A DNA stretch of 64,000 nucleotides from Carboxydothermus pertinax (GTDB lineage Bacteria; Bacillota; Z-2901; Carboxydothermales; Carboxydothermaceae). Of the stretch, positions 7,440 through 16,230 are shown piece after piece. The stretch covers positions 80,769 to 144,768 of the forward strand of contig NZ_BDJK01000009.1 of assembly GCF_001950255.1 (NCBI RefSeq), in the 5' to 3' direction. Position 1 is the stretch's first letter. The number at the start of each line of letters is the position of its first letter. A model generated the notes under the pieces. That model was not told where the DNA came from. It searched no databases and saw only the letters and a program-made list of their open reading frames with translations. Made by a program: the position numbers and the translations under genes.

Positions 7440-7461
7440 CTTTTTTCCTAATATTTTAATA

Positions 7462-7490
7462 TTGTGGAAGCATTTAAAATAAAGTAAAAT
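7462..7490 (+). promoter_or_regulatory. promoter of the LCP-family gene
   Basis: TTGTGG (7462-7467) and TAAAAT (7485-7490) are 17 bases apart, about 25 bases before the start codon. This puts the structured element at 7335-7439 upstream of the transcript. Confidence 0.55.
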
Positions 7491-7514
7491 AAATGAGGAA
7501 ACGAGGTGAGAAAT

Positions 7515-8858
7515 TTGGATCCGGCAATAGAAAGGGTACAAAAGAAGATAGCAAAAAAGAAAATGCGGCGGAGAAAAATTGTGTTAGTGACGATTTTAGC
7601 ACTGTTTTTAGTTGCAGGTATTGCTTTTGCGTATTTTTATTATACCATGAATGACGTTTTTTCTCCGCCAAGGGCCCAGGGTGATAATGTGGCTGTAGCC
7701 AGTGAAAAGCCTGGCCGGGTAAATATCCTTCTCTTAGGGGTTGACGACCGCCATAGTAAAAACCGAAATGAGAGGACCGATACAATTATTTTTGCCAGTA
7801 TTGATAGTCAACTAAAAAAAGTAGTTTTGGTTTCTATTCCCCGGGACACCCGGGTGAATATTCCAGGTCACGGCTGGGATAAAATAAACGCTGCCCACGT
7901 CATAGGCGGGGTAGACTTAACCAAGCAAATGGTTTCCGAGCTTTTAGGGAAGCCGATTGATTACTACATGTTAGTGAACTTTGAAGACTTTAAAAAGGTA
8001 ATTGACACTTTGGGTGGAGTCACCATTGATGTGGAAAAAAATATGTATCACGCCGATGAATACCCTTACACCATAAATCTTAAAAAGGGTCTTCAGCACT
8101 TAGATGGAGAAAAAGCATTAATGTATGTTCGCTTTAGAAGTGATGCATTGGGGGACATAAGTCGGACCCAAAGACAGCAAAAATTCTTAAAAGCTTTAGC
8201 CGAGCAGGTTCTGCAGCCGGGAACAATTTTAAAGCTTCCCAAACTTGTACCGGAAGTTATCCAAATGGTAGAAACCGATATGTCCACCAAAGACATGATG
8301 TCCCTTCTTGCCTTTAGCCGGGAGCTTAATAAAGACAGCATTATTACCCAGACCCTACCAGGGTATTTCTATAACTATAATGGTATTAGCTACTGGCAGG
8401 CGGATTTAGAAGCTGCCAAAAAATTAGTAGATATGCTGTTTGAAGGCCAAGTAGAACAAAATATAGTTCTTGGTACCAAGGAAGAAAACGCGGGGATTAA
8501 AATTGTAAAAAAGAAACAAACCGTTAAGACTTCCAAGCCTTCAACTACAAATAAATATCATGAAAAACCTACTACAAATGATAACACTTACCAACAAAAT
8601 CCAAGAGATAATTCCAAGAACACCGGTAGCGGCAATACGCCTCCCGCTTCAAACTCGGAAAATCTTCCCAATACCACACCCCCTCCAACCCAAAACAGCA
8701 GCGAGCCCCAAACTACTCCACCTGGTAACTCAAATAATACCACCGACGGGACTATCTATCAAAATAGTCCCGTCGGTTATTCCCCGCCTGCAGAGCAACA
8801 AGTGCCCCCGCTTAACAGTAATACTGAAACTACCACCGGGGAGACCTATAACAACTAA
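7515..8858 (+). CDS. LytR-CpsA-Psr (LCP) family glycopolymer ligase
   Basis: The start is the TTG at 7515, after GAGGTGAG (a GTG at 7506 lies inside that site). The 447-residue protein has a cytoplasmic basic tip, one membrane helix (about 21-43), an extracytoplasmic LCP domain (about 70-220, with the conserved SIPRDTRV arginine loop and DRTQRQQ-like SRTQRQQ segment) and a low-complexity Asn/Thr/Pro/Ser tail of roughly 110 residues. LCP enzymes transfer undecaprenyl-linked wall polymers onto peptidoglycan. It opens a region of teichoic-acid-like polymer genes, which fits. The tail-encoding DNA holds a 14-bp perfect inverted repeat. Confidence 0.9.
   Translation: MDPAIERVQKKIAKKKMRRRKIVLVTILALFLVAGIAFAYFYYTMNDVFSPPRAQGDNVAVASEKPGRVNILLLGVDDRHSKNRNERTDTIIFASIDSQLKKVVLVSIPRDTRVNIPGHGWDKINAAHVIGGVDLTKQMVSELLGKPIDYYMLVNFEDFKKVIDTLGGVTIDVEKNMYHADEYPYTINLKKGLQHLDGEKALMYVRFRSDALGDISRTQRQQKFLKALAEQVLQPGTILKLPKLVPEVIQMVETDMSTKDMMSLLAFSRELNKDSIITQTLPGYFYNYNGISYWQADLEAAKKLVDMLFEGQVEQNIVLGTKEENAGIKIVKKKQTVKTSKPSTTNKYHEKPTTNDNTYQQNPRDNSKNTGSGNTPPASNSENLPNTTPPPTQNSSEPQTTPPGNSNNTTDGTIYQNSPVGYSPPAEQQVPPLNSNTETTTGETYNN
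8742..8777. repeat. perfect 14-bp inverted repeat inside the LCP coding tail
   Basis: ACCGACGGGACTAT (8742-8755) and ATAGTCCCGTCGGT (8764-8777) pair perfectly around an eight-base loop within the low-complexity 3' part of the LCP gene. There is no T-run directly after it. Confidence 0.85.
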
Positions 8859-8875
8859 TCCTCCGGGGGAGATAG

Positions 8876-8914
8876 GTGAAAAAGATTACGCTTTTCGTTA
8901 TCATCCTGATTTAG
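8876..8914 (+). other. possible decayed gene start or micropeptide
   Basis: A GTG behind GGGGGAGATAG opens a 12-residue frame (VKKITLFVIILI, then TAG) that looks like the first half of a signal peptide. The frame ends abruptly. It could be the remnant of a lost secreted-protein gene, or chance. There is no further support. Confidence 0.25.
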
Positions 8915-9017
8915 GGTTAATAGTATTATCATTGAACCTGAGCAGTAAAAAGCAGGGAAAAAGCTTAAAATGTTGAATATAAAATTATTATGTTTTGTTT
9001 AAAACCTGGGGGTAAAA

Positions 9018-10121
9018 ATGAGATTCTGGTTAAAAATTATTTTTCTCCAATTAATTATATTTGTTGTGATATTTTCTATAGGAGTTTTTTTCATTGAAGG
9101 CGATGCTTTTGACTTTTTTACCCCTGAAGATTTAAAGATTTTTAAAATAATTGGTTTTGGTCCTAAAAATACTTCAGTTAAAATCTACTTTAATTCGCCG
9201 GTTTTTGCCAGGGGTAAGCTCAAGATCTATAATGAAGTTAACGATCTAGTCCGGGAAATTAACTTAGCTGTTATTAAAAAAGGGACTAATGAAGTAACCT
9301 GGGATGGAAAAGACGATGACGGCAATTTATTAACCGATAAAAAATACCGCTTTGAAGTAGAAGCTGAACTATACCACATACCGGTGTTTTTGTTTCATGA
9401 TATCAGACCTCCTGGGGTGGATGATAAAAATATTTATGCCGTCTATCCCCAAACCCTTGACCGGATTCTGGAATTAATTAAAGAAGGGGGTTATGAGACG
9501 GTTACAGCCAGCAAAATAGCTGATTATATAAGTGAGAGGAGTTTACCTCCCGAAAAACCGGTGGGTTTAATTTTTATTGACGGATATAAAGGATTTTTTA
9601 ACGAAGGGGCAGGATTACTAAAATCCTATGACATGCCTTTTAGTTTATTTCTCATAACGGGCTATATAGGCGTTCGGCCGGAAATGATGACCTGGGAAGA
9701 AGTACGGGCGGTCAGTCAGCTGGGACTGGCTGAATTTGGGATTGAAGGGGATAAAATTTCTAATAACGGTTTTTGGAGGCAAAAATCAGGGGAATCGATA
9801 GAGCAGTATAAAAGCCGGATAATTAATGATGTTAATACCGCAAGAGATAAGGTGGGAAAAAATCTTAGTACCGGTGTAGAAGGATTTTTCTGGAAAGTAA
9901 ATCAAAATAATTCTTTAAATATGGAAGCAGTCAGGCAAAGCGGCATTAAATATCAAGTTCTGGTAAATTACCACTTGGTTAATGAAATTGGTCAGGGAGA
10001 TATCATTTACGCTTATCCGGTGTTAAAAACTACTGATATTAAAGAAATTGAAAACCGGTTAAATAATATTGTAGAAAAGAAAATTATTTTTAAAGGGGTG
10101 TTAACGAGAAATAATGGCTAA
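9018..10121 (+). CDS. polysaccharide deacetylase-fold protein with altered active site
   Basis: The 367-residue protein has a signal anchor (about 5-25), a FlgD-like Ig module (about 45-115, ending [14 protein letters not shown]) and a NodB-type deacetylase fold (about 120-340, beginning IPVFLFHDI). In active enzymes the first motif is F/TDDG; here it is FIDG (residues 186-189), so the usual catalytic-base aspartate is Ile187. The metal-binding H(S/T)xxH motif is not found where expected (LAEFGIEGD near 237-245). It is probably a non-catalytic or altered-function member exported to the envelope. It overlaps fabZ by eight bases. Confidence 0.7.
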   Translation: MRFWLKIIFLQLIIFVVIFSIGVFFIEGDAFDFFTPEDLKIFKIIGFGPKNTSVKIYFNSPVFARGKLKIYNEVNDLVREINLAVIKKGTNEVTWDGKDDDGNLLTDKKYRFEVEAELYHIPVFLFHDIRPPGVDDKNIYAVYPQTLDRILELIKEGGYETVTASKIADYISERSLPPEKPVGLIFIDGYKGFFNEGAGLLKSYDMPFSLFLITGYIGVRPEMMTWEEVRAVSQLGLAEFGIEGDKISNNGFWRQKSGESIEQYKSRIINDVNTARDKVGKNLSTGVEGFFWKVNQNNSLNMEAVRQSGIKYQVLVNYHLVNEIGQGDIIYAYPVLKTTDIKEIENRLNNIVEKKIIFKGVLTRNNG

Positions 10122-10548
10122 CGAGAAAGGAGATATTATCGAGGTTATGAATATTCTACCCCACCGGTATCCTTTTTTGCTGGTGGACAAGATTCTTGAG
10201 GTTTTGCCAGGGCAAAAAGCGGTGGGGATCAAAAATGTAACAATCAATGAACCTTTCTTTCAGGGGCACTTCCCTGGACGGCCTATTATGCCTGGGGTTC
10301 TTTTATTAGAGGCCATGGCCCAGGTAGGGGCTGTGGCAATTTTAATGGATGAAAGATTTAAAGGAAAACTTCCTATGTTTGCAGGAATTGATGCTGCCCG
10401 GTTTCGAAAACCGGTACTACCGGGAGATCAGGTGGTTTTTGAAGTAGAGCTTTTAAAAATAAAAGGTTCCCTGGGGAAAGCTAAAGGTTTCGGTAAGGTT
10501 AGCGGCGAGGTAGTTGTCGAGGCAGAAATGTTATTTGCCCTTGCTTAA
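10114..10548 (+). CDS. fabZ: 3-hydroxyacyl-[ACP] dehydratase FabZ
   Basis: The 144-residue hotdog-fold protein carries the FabZ signature: [11 protein letters not shown] near the N-terminus, catalytic His52 in [14 protein letters not shown] and Glu66 in LLEAMAQ. It dehydrates 3-hydroxyacyl-ACP in type II fatty acid synthesis in the cytoplasm. I keep the ATG at 10114, since family members have about ten residues before LPHR, although an internal ATG at 10147 exists. It overlaps the upstream deacetylase-like gene by eight bases. Lying among wall-polymer genes rather than with other fab genes is common in Firmicutes. Confidence 0.95.
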   Translation: MANEKGDIIEVMNILPHRYPFLLVDKILEVLPGQKAVGIKNVTINEPFFQGHFPGRPIMPGVLLLEAMAQVGAVAILMDERFKGKLPMFAGIDAARFRKPVLPGDQVVFEVELLKIKGSLGKAKGFGKVSGEVVVEAEMLFALA

Positions 10549-10561
10549 GAAAATATTTCTA

Positions 10562-10589
10562 TTGAGAAATAAAAAGAAAGTGCTAAAAT
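10562..10589 (+). promoter_or_regulatory. promoter of the TagO/WecA gene
   Basis: TTGAGA (10562-10567) and TAAAAT (10584-10589) are 16 bases apart, about 39 bases before the start codon. Confidence 0.5.
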
Positions 10590-10627
10590 AAACTATAGGG
10601 CTTATTTTTAATATGGGGATGGTTTAA

Positions 10628-11674
10628 ATGTTAATTATAAAAACTATTGAGATATTCGCTATAGCGTTTATTTTAACTTTAATTTTAACGCCTGTAGCCA
10701 AAAAGGTAGCGGTGAAACTTGGGGCGTTAGACATACCTGATGCCAGGAAAATTCATAAGGCCCCAATCCCCAGAATGGGGGGCTTGGCAATTTTTTTAAG
10801 TTTTACAATTTCAATTTTATTAATGTTGCCAATAGACCAAAAAATCCTGGCAATTTTGGCCGGTAGCATTATTTTAATATTATTTGGAATTTTAGATGAT
10901 ATTTTTAGCTTAAACCCCAAAATAAAGTTACTAGGGCAAATATTTGCAGCAATTATCCCGGTGGCTTTTGGGATAAAGGTAAATTACATTACCAATCCCT
11001 TTGGCGGTTTAATTTGGCTGGGAGATGCTTCTTATCTTTTAACTATTTTCTGGATAGTAGCAATCATTAATGCCATTAATTTAATTGATGGACTTGATGG
11101 ATTAGCCTCTGGAACTGCCGCTATTTCTGCAGTTTTTATTGGTATTGCCGCATTAACGAGGGGAAATGCAACTGCTTTTTATGCTGCAGCGGCTTTAGTG
11201 GGAGGTTCTCTTGCCTTTTTAAGATATAATTTTAATCCTGCCAAGATTTTTTTAGGCGATACCGGCTCCATGTTTTTAGGTTATTGCCTTGGAATTTTAT
11301 CGGTAATGGGTACAGCTAAAAGCCCAACACTCATTTCTATTTTTATTCCAGTTTTAGTTATGGCTATTCCTATTTTTGATACTTTATTTGCCATTATCAG
11401 GAGGTTTTTTGCAGGCCGTCCGATTTTTAAACCCGATAAAGGACACTTACACCATTGCATTTTAGAATTAGGCTACTCCCAAAGAAAAACTGTTTTGATT
11501 ATTTACCTTTTAAATATCTTCCTGGGGATTGTTGCCTTGTATGTAAATCTTTTGACCTTTACTCAAGCGGTATTGCTTATTGTTGTAATTCTTTTGGCAA
11601 TAACCTATGGTGCCCAAAAGATAGGGGTGTTAGGGGAAAATCTAGGTAAAGAGAAAACAATAATAAATAATTAA
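10628..11674 (+). CDS. tagO: undecaprenyl-phosphate GlcNAc-1-phosphate transferase (TagO/WecA family)
   Basis: The 348-residue polytopic membrane protein belongs to the MraY/WecA superfamily. About ten helices are visible, with the conserved cytoplasmic motifs GILDDIFSL (near 95), NAINLIDGLDGLASG (near 146), FLGDTGSMFLG (near 211) and the GHLHHCILELGYS loop (near 275). It moves GlcNAc-1-phosphate from UDP-GlcNAc to undecaprenyl phosphate, the first step of teichoic-acid-like polymers. It has its own promoter. The downstream glycerophosphotransferase and TagA-like genes match the next steps. Distinction from MraY is by the HIH-type loop and context. Confidence 0.92.
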   Translation: MLIIKTIEIFAIAFILTLILTPVAKKVAVKLGALDIPDARKIHKAPIPRMGGLAIFLSFTISILLMLPIDQKILAILAGSIILILFGILDDIFSLNPKIKLLGQIFAAIIPVAFGIKVNYITNPFGGLIWLGDASYLLTIFWIVAIINAINLIDGLDGLASGTAAISAVFIGIAALTRGNATAFYAAAALVGGSLAFLRYNFNPAKIFLGDTGSMFLGYCLGILSVMGTAKSPTLISIFIPVLVMAIPIFDTLFAIIRRFFAGRPIFKPDKGHLHHCILELGYSQRKTVLIIYLLNIFLGIVALYVNLLTFTQAVLLIVVILLAITYGAQKIGVLGENLGKEKTIINN

Positions 11675-11702
11675 AAATAATTAATAAGAAAACTTTTACC
11701 AG

Positions 11703-11722
11703 TCCACCCTAATGAGGGTGGA
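11703..11722 (+). terminator. hairpin between tagO and the transferase gene
   Basis: TCCACCCT-AATG-AGGGTGGA is a perfect 8-bp stem followed by the AT-rich TATTTAATTT. The T-run is weak, so it may attenuate rather than stop transcription. Confidence 0.5.
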
Positions 11723-11744
11723 TATTTAATTTGGAGGCGGCGTC

Positions 11745-12830
11745 ATGATTGGATTTTTAATTAATACTAAATTTCACTATACTTTATACGAACCAATTAT
11801 GAAACATTTAAACAAAAGCGATTACAAGATTATTTTAACCGAGGGATACATCCGCAATGTCCGGGAAGCAAGAAGCTTCTTAAAAGAAAAAGGGATCGAC
11901 TTTTGGCAGATGACCGATAAAAATGAACAAAATTTAATTAAAGAAAATATTAAAGTATTTTTAGGCCCTTTTTTCTTTCCAACGGTTTACCGGTTAAAAC
12001 CCGAAGCACATCATTTACGTCTGGTCTATGGCTTAGCTAAAGATGGTTGGAATTATGCCTGGTGGAATATCTTTTTTGATTTAATTTTTGTCTATGGGGA
12101 ATACGATGCAAAGAAACTTTCCTTTTATGCGCCGGTGGTGAAAGCAGGGAACCCGAAATTTGACCGTTGGTTTAAGGGGGAAGTAGAAGAGAGCAGACTA
12201 AAAGACCAAGCTAAGGGGCGACCAATAATACTTTATTTACCCACCTATGGTGAACTATCTTCCTGGCCGGCTTACCAAAAAGCCCTGGAAGATTTAAGTG
12301 AAGATTATTTTGTAATAGCAAAGCTCCATCATGGACTAAAAGTTTCGGGAGAAAATAAATTGATTATCCTCGATGAATCCTCTGATTTATTAAGTCTTTT
12401 AAAAATTGCTAATGTGGTAATTTCCGATTATTCGGGGGCAATCTTTGATGCGGTGCTTGCAGGAAAAAAATTGCTATTACTTAATTTACCTGATATACCG
12501 GAAACGCTTAGTTCTAAGGAGAGTTTAGAAAACGTCATCCGGGGTTATTGCCTGCAAGTAGATGAACCTGGGAAGATACGCGAAAAACTAGAAGAAATAT
12601 TACACCACGATGCTTTTTTAAGTAAAAGGGAGGAGATAAAGCCCAAAATTTTTAGCAATATTGAGGGAAATTCAGGTAAACTTATTGCCGATACTCTTCT
12701 TGAATTTTTAACAAAAGAAAAACGTCTTCCTCCGGGTAAAGTTCAATTAATAAAGCAATTTGAACAAATTTCCTTACCAAAGCTTATACGCAATAAAAAA
12801 ATTTATGGTTTTTTAAATAAAATATTTTAG
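11745..12830 (+). CDS. CDP-glycerol glycerophosphotransferase (TagB/TagF)-family protein
   Basis: The 361-residue protein has the two-lobed GT-B-like glycerophosphotransferase fold. Marks are the AGNPKFDR segment near 141, LYLPTYGE (near 163), KLHHG (near 197) and ISDYSGAIFDAVLAGKK (near 225), which matches the DYSS.. nucleotide-phosphate site of TagF-type enzymes. Members add glycerol phosphate from CDP-glycerol to a lipid-linked disaccharide. No signal peptide is present; it acts at the inner membrane face. GGAGGCGGCGTC precedes the ATG. Together with TagO and the TagA-like enzyme it outlines a wall-polymer assembly line. Confidence 0.8.
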   Translation: MIGFLINTKFHYTLYEPIMKHLNKSDYKIILTEGYIRNVREARSFLKEKGIDFWQMTDKNEQNLIKENIKVFLGPFFFPTVYRLKPEAHHLRLVYGLAKDGWNYAWWNIFFDLIFVYGEYDAKKLSFYAPVVKAGNPKFDRWFKGEVEESRLKDQAKGRPIILYLPTYGELSSWPAYQKALEDLSEDYFVIAKLHHGLKVSGENKLIILDESSDLLSLLKIANVVISDYSGAIFDAVLAGKKLLLLNLPDIPETLSSKESLENVIRGYCLQVDEPGKIREKLEEILHHDAFLSKREEIKPKIFSNIEGNSGKLIADTLLEFLTKEKRLPPGKVQLIKQFEQISLPKLIRNKKIYGFLNKIF

Positions 12831-12847
12831 TTAAGGTGGGGTTTTAA

Positions 12848-14770
12848 ATGAAAAGTGGGAGAATAATTTTGGCGATTTTACTTTTACTTACCTTTACTGT
12901 TTCGGTAGTCATTTTGCCCCCGCGTTTTGCCGAAGATAAGAAAAAAGAAACAGGATTTTATTTGGATTATGAAACTCTTTTAAATCTAAGTACCTCTTGG
13001 GGTTTATCTCCAGAGCAAACTATAAACAAATTAAAAAAATTAGGCTTTGTGGGCCTTGCTTTATATGAAGAAAATGGAAGCGGTTCGGAAGTATTTAATC
13101 AGGAAGCTGTTCTTTTATCGGGGGTAAAAGTAATTGAAAACTATCCGGATTTAAAAGACTTTATTGAGCCAAAGTACCCTTATACTTACTTAATTACCAG
13201 GAATAAAAACATAATAAATTCCGTTACCCAAGTGTTAAATGCGAGGAGTGTTAAAAACCAACTGCAACAAATAAAAGGTAAGTACCTGCTTAAAATTTAC
13301 TTTCCCTATGACAGTTCCGATAAGTTATTATTGGGTTTTAATCCTGAAGCCCTTTCCTTTGCTCAAAACAATAATTTAGATTTGCTCCTTTTTGTACCCC
13401 AATGGAGTATTGGAGAGGAAAAAGAAGTAAAAAGTTATGTTACTTATCTAAAAAACTTTTCTGCGGCTCCCAAGGTTGTTTTTGCTGATAAAAATTTACC
13501 GGAAAACAGTAAATATACAAAAGATTTTACTAAAGCTTTTTTAAAAGAACACTTTAGAATCGGTCTCTTAGATGGTATTGAACAGCCTCAAGTAAATGCA
13601 ATTGTAAATCAAACCAAACTTCCGGTATTCCGGGTACGGCAGGTAACAATAAATAATGTTGAAGGGGCTAATATTTTAGCAAATCCTGATGAAAAAATAG
13701 AAAGTCTAAAAATTGGCATTAGAGACCGAAGAAATAGAGCTATTGTTTTTAAAATACCTAATAAAGAACTAAGTAAGACAACGGTTTTAGCTTTTGAAAC
13801 GGAAGTTTCTAATACCTTTGAGGTGATGAAAAGCTTAAACTATAAATTTGTGCCAGTGGCTCCTATAGAAAAAGTACCGGAAAAGAAAAACGAAAAACTC
13901 CTGTTGTCTATTTTGTTAATTATCTTATTCGGGTATTCGCTAACTTTATTTAATCTTTTAGACAAAAAGACCTCTACAATTTTAACCTTGTTGGCACTTT
14001 TGGTGGGTATAGGTTTCTTTAAATTAAATTACGATTTTTACTTTAAGCTTTGTGCTTTTGGCGCTTCTATCTTATATCCTTTAATTGCATTATTAAGTAT
14101 AGATATTAGAAACTCAAAATCGCTTATTAGGGCTTTGATTTCCGTTATTGGTATTATTTTAGTTAGTGTCTTTGGCGGTTTTACAATATCAGCTTTTTTA
14201 ACCGGAAATAATTACTTTGTTCATGCTGATTTGTTTCGGGGTGTAAAATTATCTTTTCTCCTACCAGTGCTCTTATATGCCATCTATGCGGCTAAGATTT
14301 TGTTAGTTCGTGAAAAAAGTCTAAAACAAGTGGTTTTTGATTATTTGGGTTTAGAATTAAAACTATGGCAATTGTTTGCAATTATAATTGTGTTTGGAGT
14401 TGGAGCTTATTATCTCCTGCGTACAGGAAATGCTTCGGACACGCTGGTATTGCCTGGAGAAATAAAACTTCGTACTTTATTAAATAAATACCTTTATGTA
14501 AGGCCAAGATTTAAAGAATTTGCTATCGGTTATCCTTTGCTCTTGTGGGGACTTTGGACCAAAAGTCGAAGGGAATTTCGTTATCTTGCCTTGGTGGTTG
14601 GTAGTTTAGCCCCGGTTACAGTTATAAACACCTTTTCCCACCAATACGACCCTCTCTGGGTGAGTTTAATTAGAGCCGGAAACGGATTGTTATTAGGAGT
14701 CCTTTTAGGAATTTTATTAATAGGTTTTAATTTATTGGCTTTAAATTTAATTAAAAAATCGTCAAGGTGA
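12848..14770 (+). CDS. DUF5693-family polytopic membrane protein
   Basis: The 640-residue protein has an N-terminal signal anchor (about 5-24), a large exported domain (about 30-340) rich in Lys, Asn and Leu, and around eight membrane helices from about residue 352 to the end. I recognise the arrangement as DUF5693, a family of unknown function found next to TagA/WecG-like transferases and wall-polymer pyruvyl transferase genes in Firmicutes. A role in export or modification of the glycopolymer is suggested by context only. The stop overlaps the ribosome binding site of the next gene. Confidence 0.7.
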   Translation: MKSGRIILAILLLLTFTVSVVILPPRFAEDKKKETGFYLDYETLLNLSTSWGLSPEQTINKLKKLGFVGLALYEENGSGSEVFNQEAVLLSGVKVIENYPDLKDFIEPKYPYTYLITRNKNIINSVTQVLNARSVKNQLQQIKGKYLLKIYFPYDSSDKLLLGFNPEALSFAQNNNLDLLLFVPQWSIGEEKEVKSYVTYLKNFSAAPKVVFADKNLPENSKYTKDFTKAFLKEHFRIGLLDGIEQPQVNAIVNQTKLPVFRVRQVTINNVEGANILANPDEKIESLKIGIRDRRNRAIVFKIPNKELSKTTVLAFETEVSNTFEVMKSLNYKFVPVAPIEKVPEKKNEKLLLSILLIILFGYSLTLFNLLDKKTSTILTLLALLVGIGFFKLNYDFYFKLCAFGASILYPLIALLSIDIRNSKSLIRALISVIGIILVSVFGGFTISAFLTGNNYFVHADLFRGVKLSFLLPVLLYAIYAAKILLVREKSLKQVVFDYLGLELKLWQLFAIIIVFGVGAYYLLRTGNASDTLVLPGEIKLRTLLNKYLYVRPRFKEFAIGYPLLLWGLWTKSRREFRYLALVVGSLAPVTVINTFSHQYDPLWVSLIRAGNGLLLGVLLGILLIGFNLLALNLIKKSSR

Positions 14771-14775
14771 TTTTG

Positions 14776-15507
14776 ATGTCTTTTATAAAAATTTATGATT
14801 TTCCTGTAGCAAACTTAAGTTTAAAAGAAGCTGTCGACGCTGTAATAAAGTTAATTGAGGAGCCAAAAAAAACCCATATTATAACCATAAATCCGGAAAT
14901 GATTTATGCGGCTTTAAATAATCCAAATCTAAGTAAGATAATAAAAAGTGCTGATTTAATTTTACCCGATGGTATAGGGATTGTTTTAGCTGGAAAAATA
15001 AAAGGCCAGGAATTTAAAGAAAGGGTACCTGGCATTGAACTGGCCGAAGAAATCGTGAGAAAAAAAGATAATTTAAAAGTATACTTAATTGGAGCAAAGC
15101 CGGGTGTTGCCGAAAAAGCTGCAATTAAGTTATTGGAGGTTAATAATACCACGGAAATTGTAGGGATTGAAAACGGCTACTTTGAAAAGGAAGAGGAAAA
15201 GATTGAGCAAATAATTAATAGTAAACCCGAACTTGTGCTGGTAGGAATGGGATTTCCAAGGCAAGAAATCTTTATCAGGAATTTGCTTTCTAAATCCCCC
15301 CAACCTTTAGTGGCAGTGGGTGTTGGCGGCAGTTTTGATGTTTGGGCGGGAGTATCTAAGCGAGCACCGGAATTTATGCAAAAGGCGGGTCTAGAATGGC
15401 TCTGGCGGCTAATCCAGGAGCCATGGCGGTATAAGCGGATGATTGTCTTACCTAAATTTGCCCTAAAGGTTTTTGTGGATTACAAATTAAGAGGGAGGAA
15501 GGATTAG
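14776..15507 (+). CDS. tagA: TagA/WecG-family N-acetylmannosaminyltransferase
   Basis: I use the ATG at 14776 behind AAGGTGAT; the GTG at 14767 sits inside that site. The 243-residue GT26 protein shows the family marks: THIITINPEMIY (near 33), ADLILPDGIGIV (near 57), an ARNAS-like VYLIGAKPG (near 98) and VGMGFPRQE with VGVGGSFDVWAG later (near 157-188), then APEFMQKAGLEWLWRLIQEP. The enzyme adds ManNAc from UDP-ManNAc to GlcNAc-diphospho-undecaprenol. WecB, the UDP-ManNAc source, is in this window at 40.4 kb. Confidence 0.92.
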   Translation: MSFIKIYDFPVANLSLKEAVDAVIKLIEEPKKTHIITINPEMIYAALNNPNLSKIIKSADLILPDGIGIVLAGKIKGQEFKERVPGIELAEEIVRKKDNLKVYLIGAKPGVAEKAAIKLLEVNNTTEIVGIENGYFEKEEEKIEQIINSKPELVLVGMGFPRQEIFIRNLLSKSPQPLVAVGVGGSFDVWAGVSKRAPEFMQKAGLEWLWRLIQEPWRYKRMIVLPKFALKVFVDYKLRGRKD

Positions 15508-16220
15508 TGAAATTAGTTATTTTAGCAGCCGGGGTTGGAAGTAGACTTTATCCTTTAACTGCCGACCGGCCAAAAGCAATGGTGGAAGTTAACGGGAAAA
15601 CGATCATCCAAAAACAAATTGAGGAAGCCTTAAAACAGGGTATTGTACCGGAAGATATTTATGTGGTAGGAGGCTACCAGATAGAGGCGTTAAAAAAAGT
15701 ACTACCTTCTGGGGTGAATTTAATAGAAAATCCTGATTATGCTACCAAAAATAATGTTTATTCGGTTGCCTTATTAAAAGAATATTTAAACGACGGCTTT
15801 ATCCTTTTTAATTCCGATGTAGTATTTGCACCGGAAATATTAGAAGAGCTTGTGCGCGAAAATTACCCCGACGTATTGGTTGTTGATGACGTTAACCCCT
15901 TAGATGAAGAAGATATGAAAGTAGTAATTGAAAACGGCTTTATAACCCATATTAGCAAAAAAGTAGATCCCAAAAAAGCTCATGGGGAATATATAGGAAT
16001 ATTAAGGTTTGGTAGCAATACGGCCCAAAAGGTTATTACCCGCTGTAACGAAATGGTGGAGAATGGCGAAATAAATGGCTGGTATGAAACGGCTTTAAAT
16101 ACGCTTCTACCAGAGTTAAAAATTCGTCCCGTATCCACCAAAGGTTATTTATGGACGGAAATTGATGATTTTAAAGATTTAGAATATGCCCGGGAAATAG
16201 CCCAAAAAATAAACTGGTAA
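15507..16220 (+). CDS. sugar-type nucleotidyltransferase (LicC/IPCT-like)
   Basis: The GTG start overlaps the tagA stop by one base and follows GGGAGGAAGG. The 237-residue protein has the nucleotidyltransferase signature LAAGVGSRLYPLTADRPKA (residues 5-23, GxGxRxxPxT..PK), a central NSD metal site near 98-100 and a C-terminal WTEIDDFKDLEYA close. This is the class that includes choline-phosphate and inositol-phosphate cytidylyltransferases. It probably forms an NDP-activated alcohol or sugar. The next gene resembles glycerol-1-phosphate dehydrogenase, so CDP-activation of a glycerol phosphate is an attractive but unproven guess. Confidence 0.8.
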   Translation: MKLVILAAGVGSRLYPLTADRPKAMVEVNGKTIIQKQIEEALKQGIVPEDIYVVGGYQIEALKKVLPSGVNLIENPDYATKNNVYSVALLKEYLNDGFILFNSDVVFAPEILEELVRENYPDVLVVDDVNPLDEEDMKVVIENGFITHISKKVDPKKAHGEYIGILRFGSNTAQKVITRCNEMVENGEINGWYETALNTLLPELKIRPVSTKGYLWTEIDDFKDLEYAREIAQKINW

Positions 16221-16230
16221 GGGGATTTCT

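Noticed and set aside
8560..8976. 138-residue frame overlapping the LCP tail
   Set aside because: It is an alternative reading of low-complexity coding DNA without its own start site.
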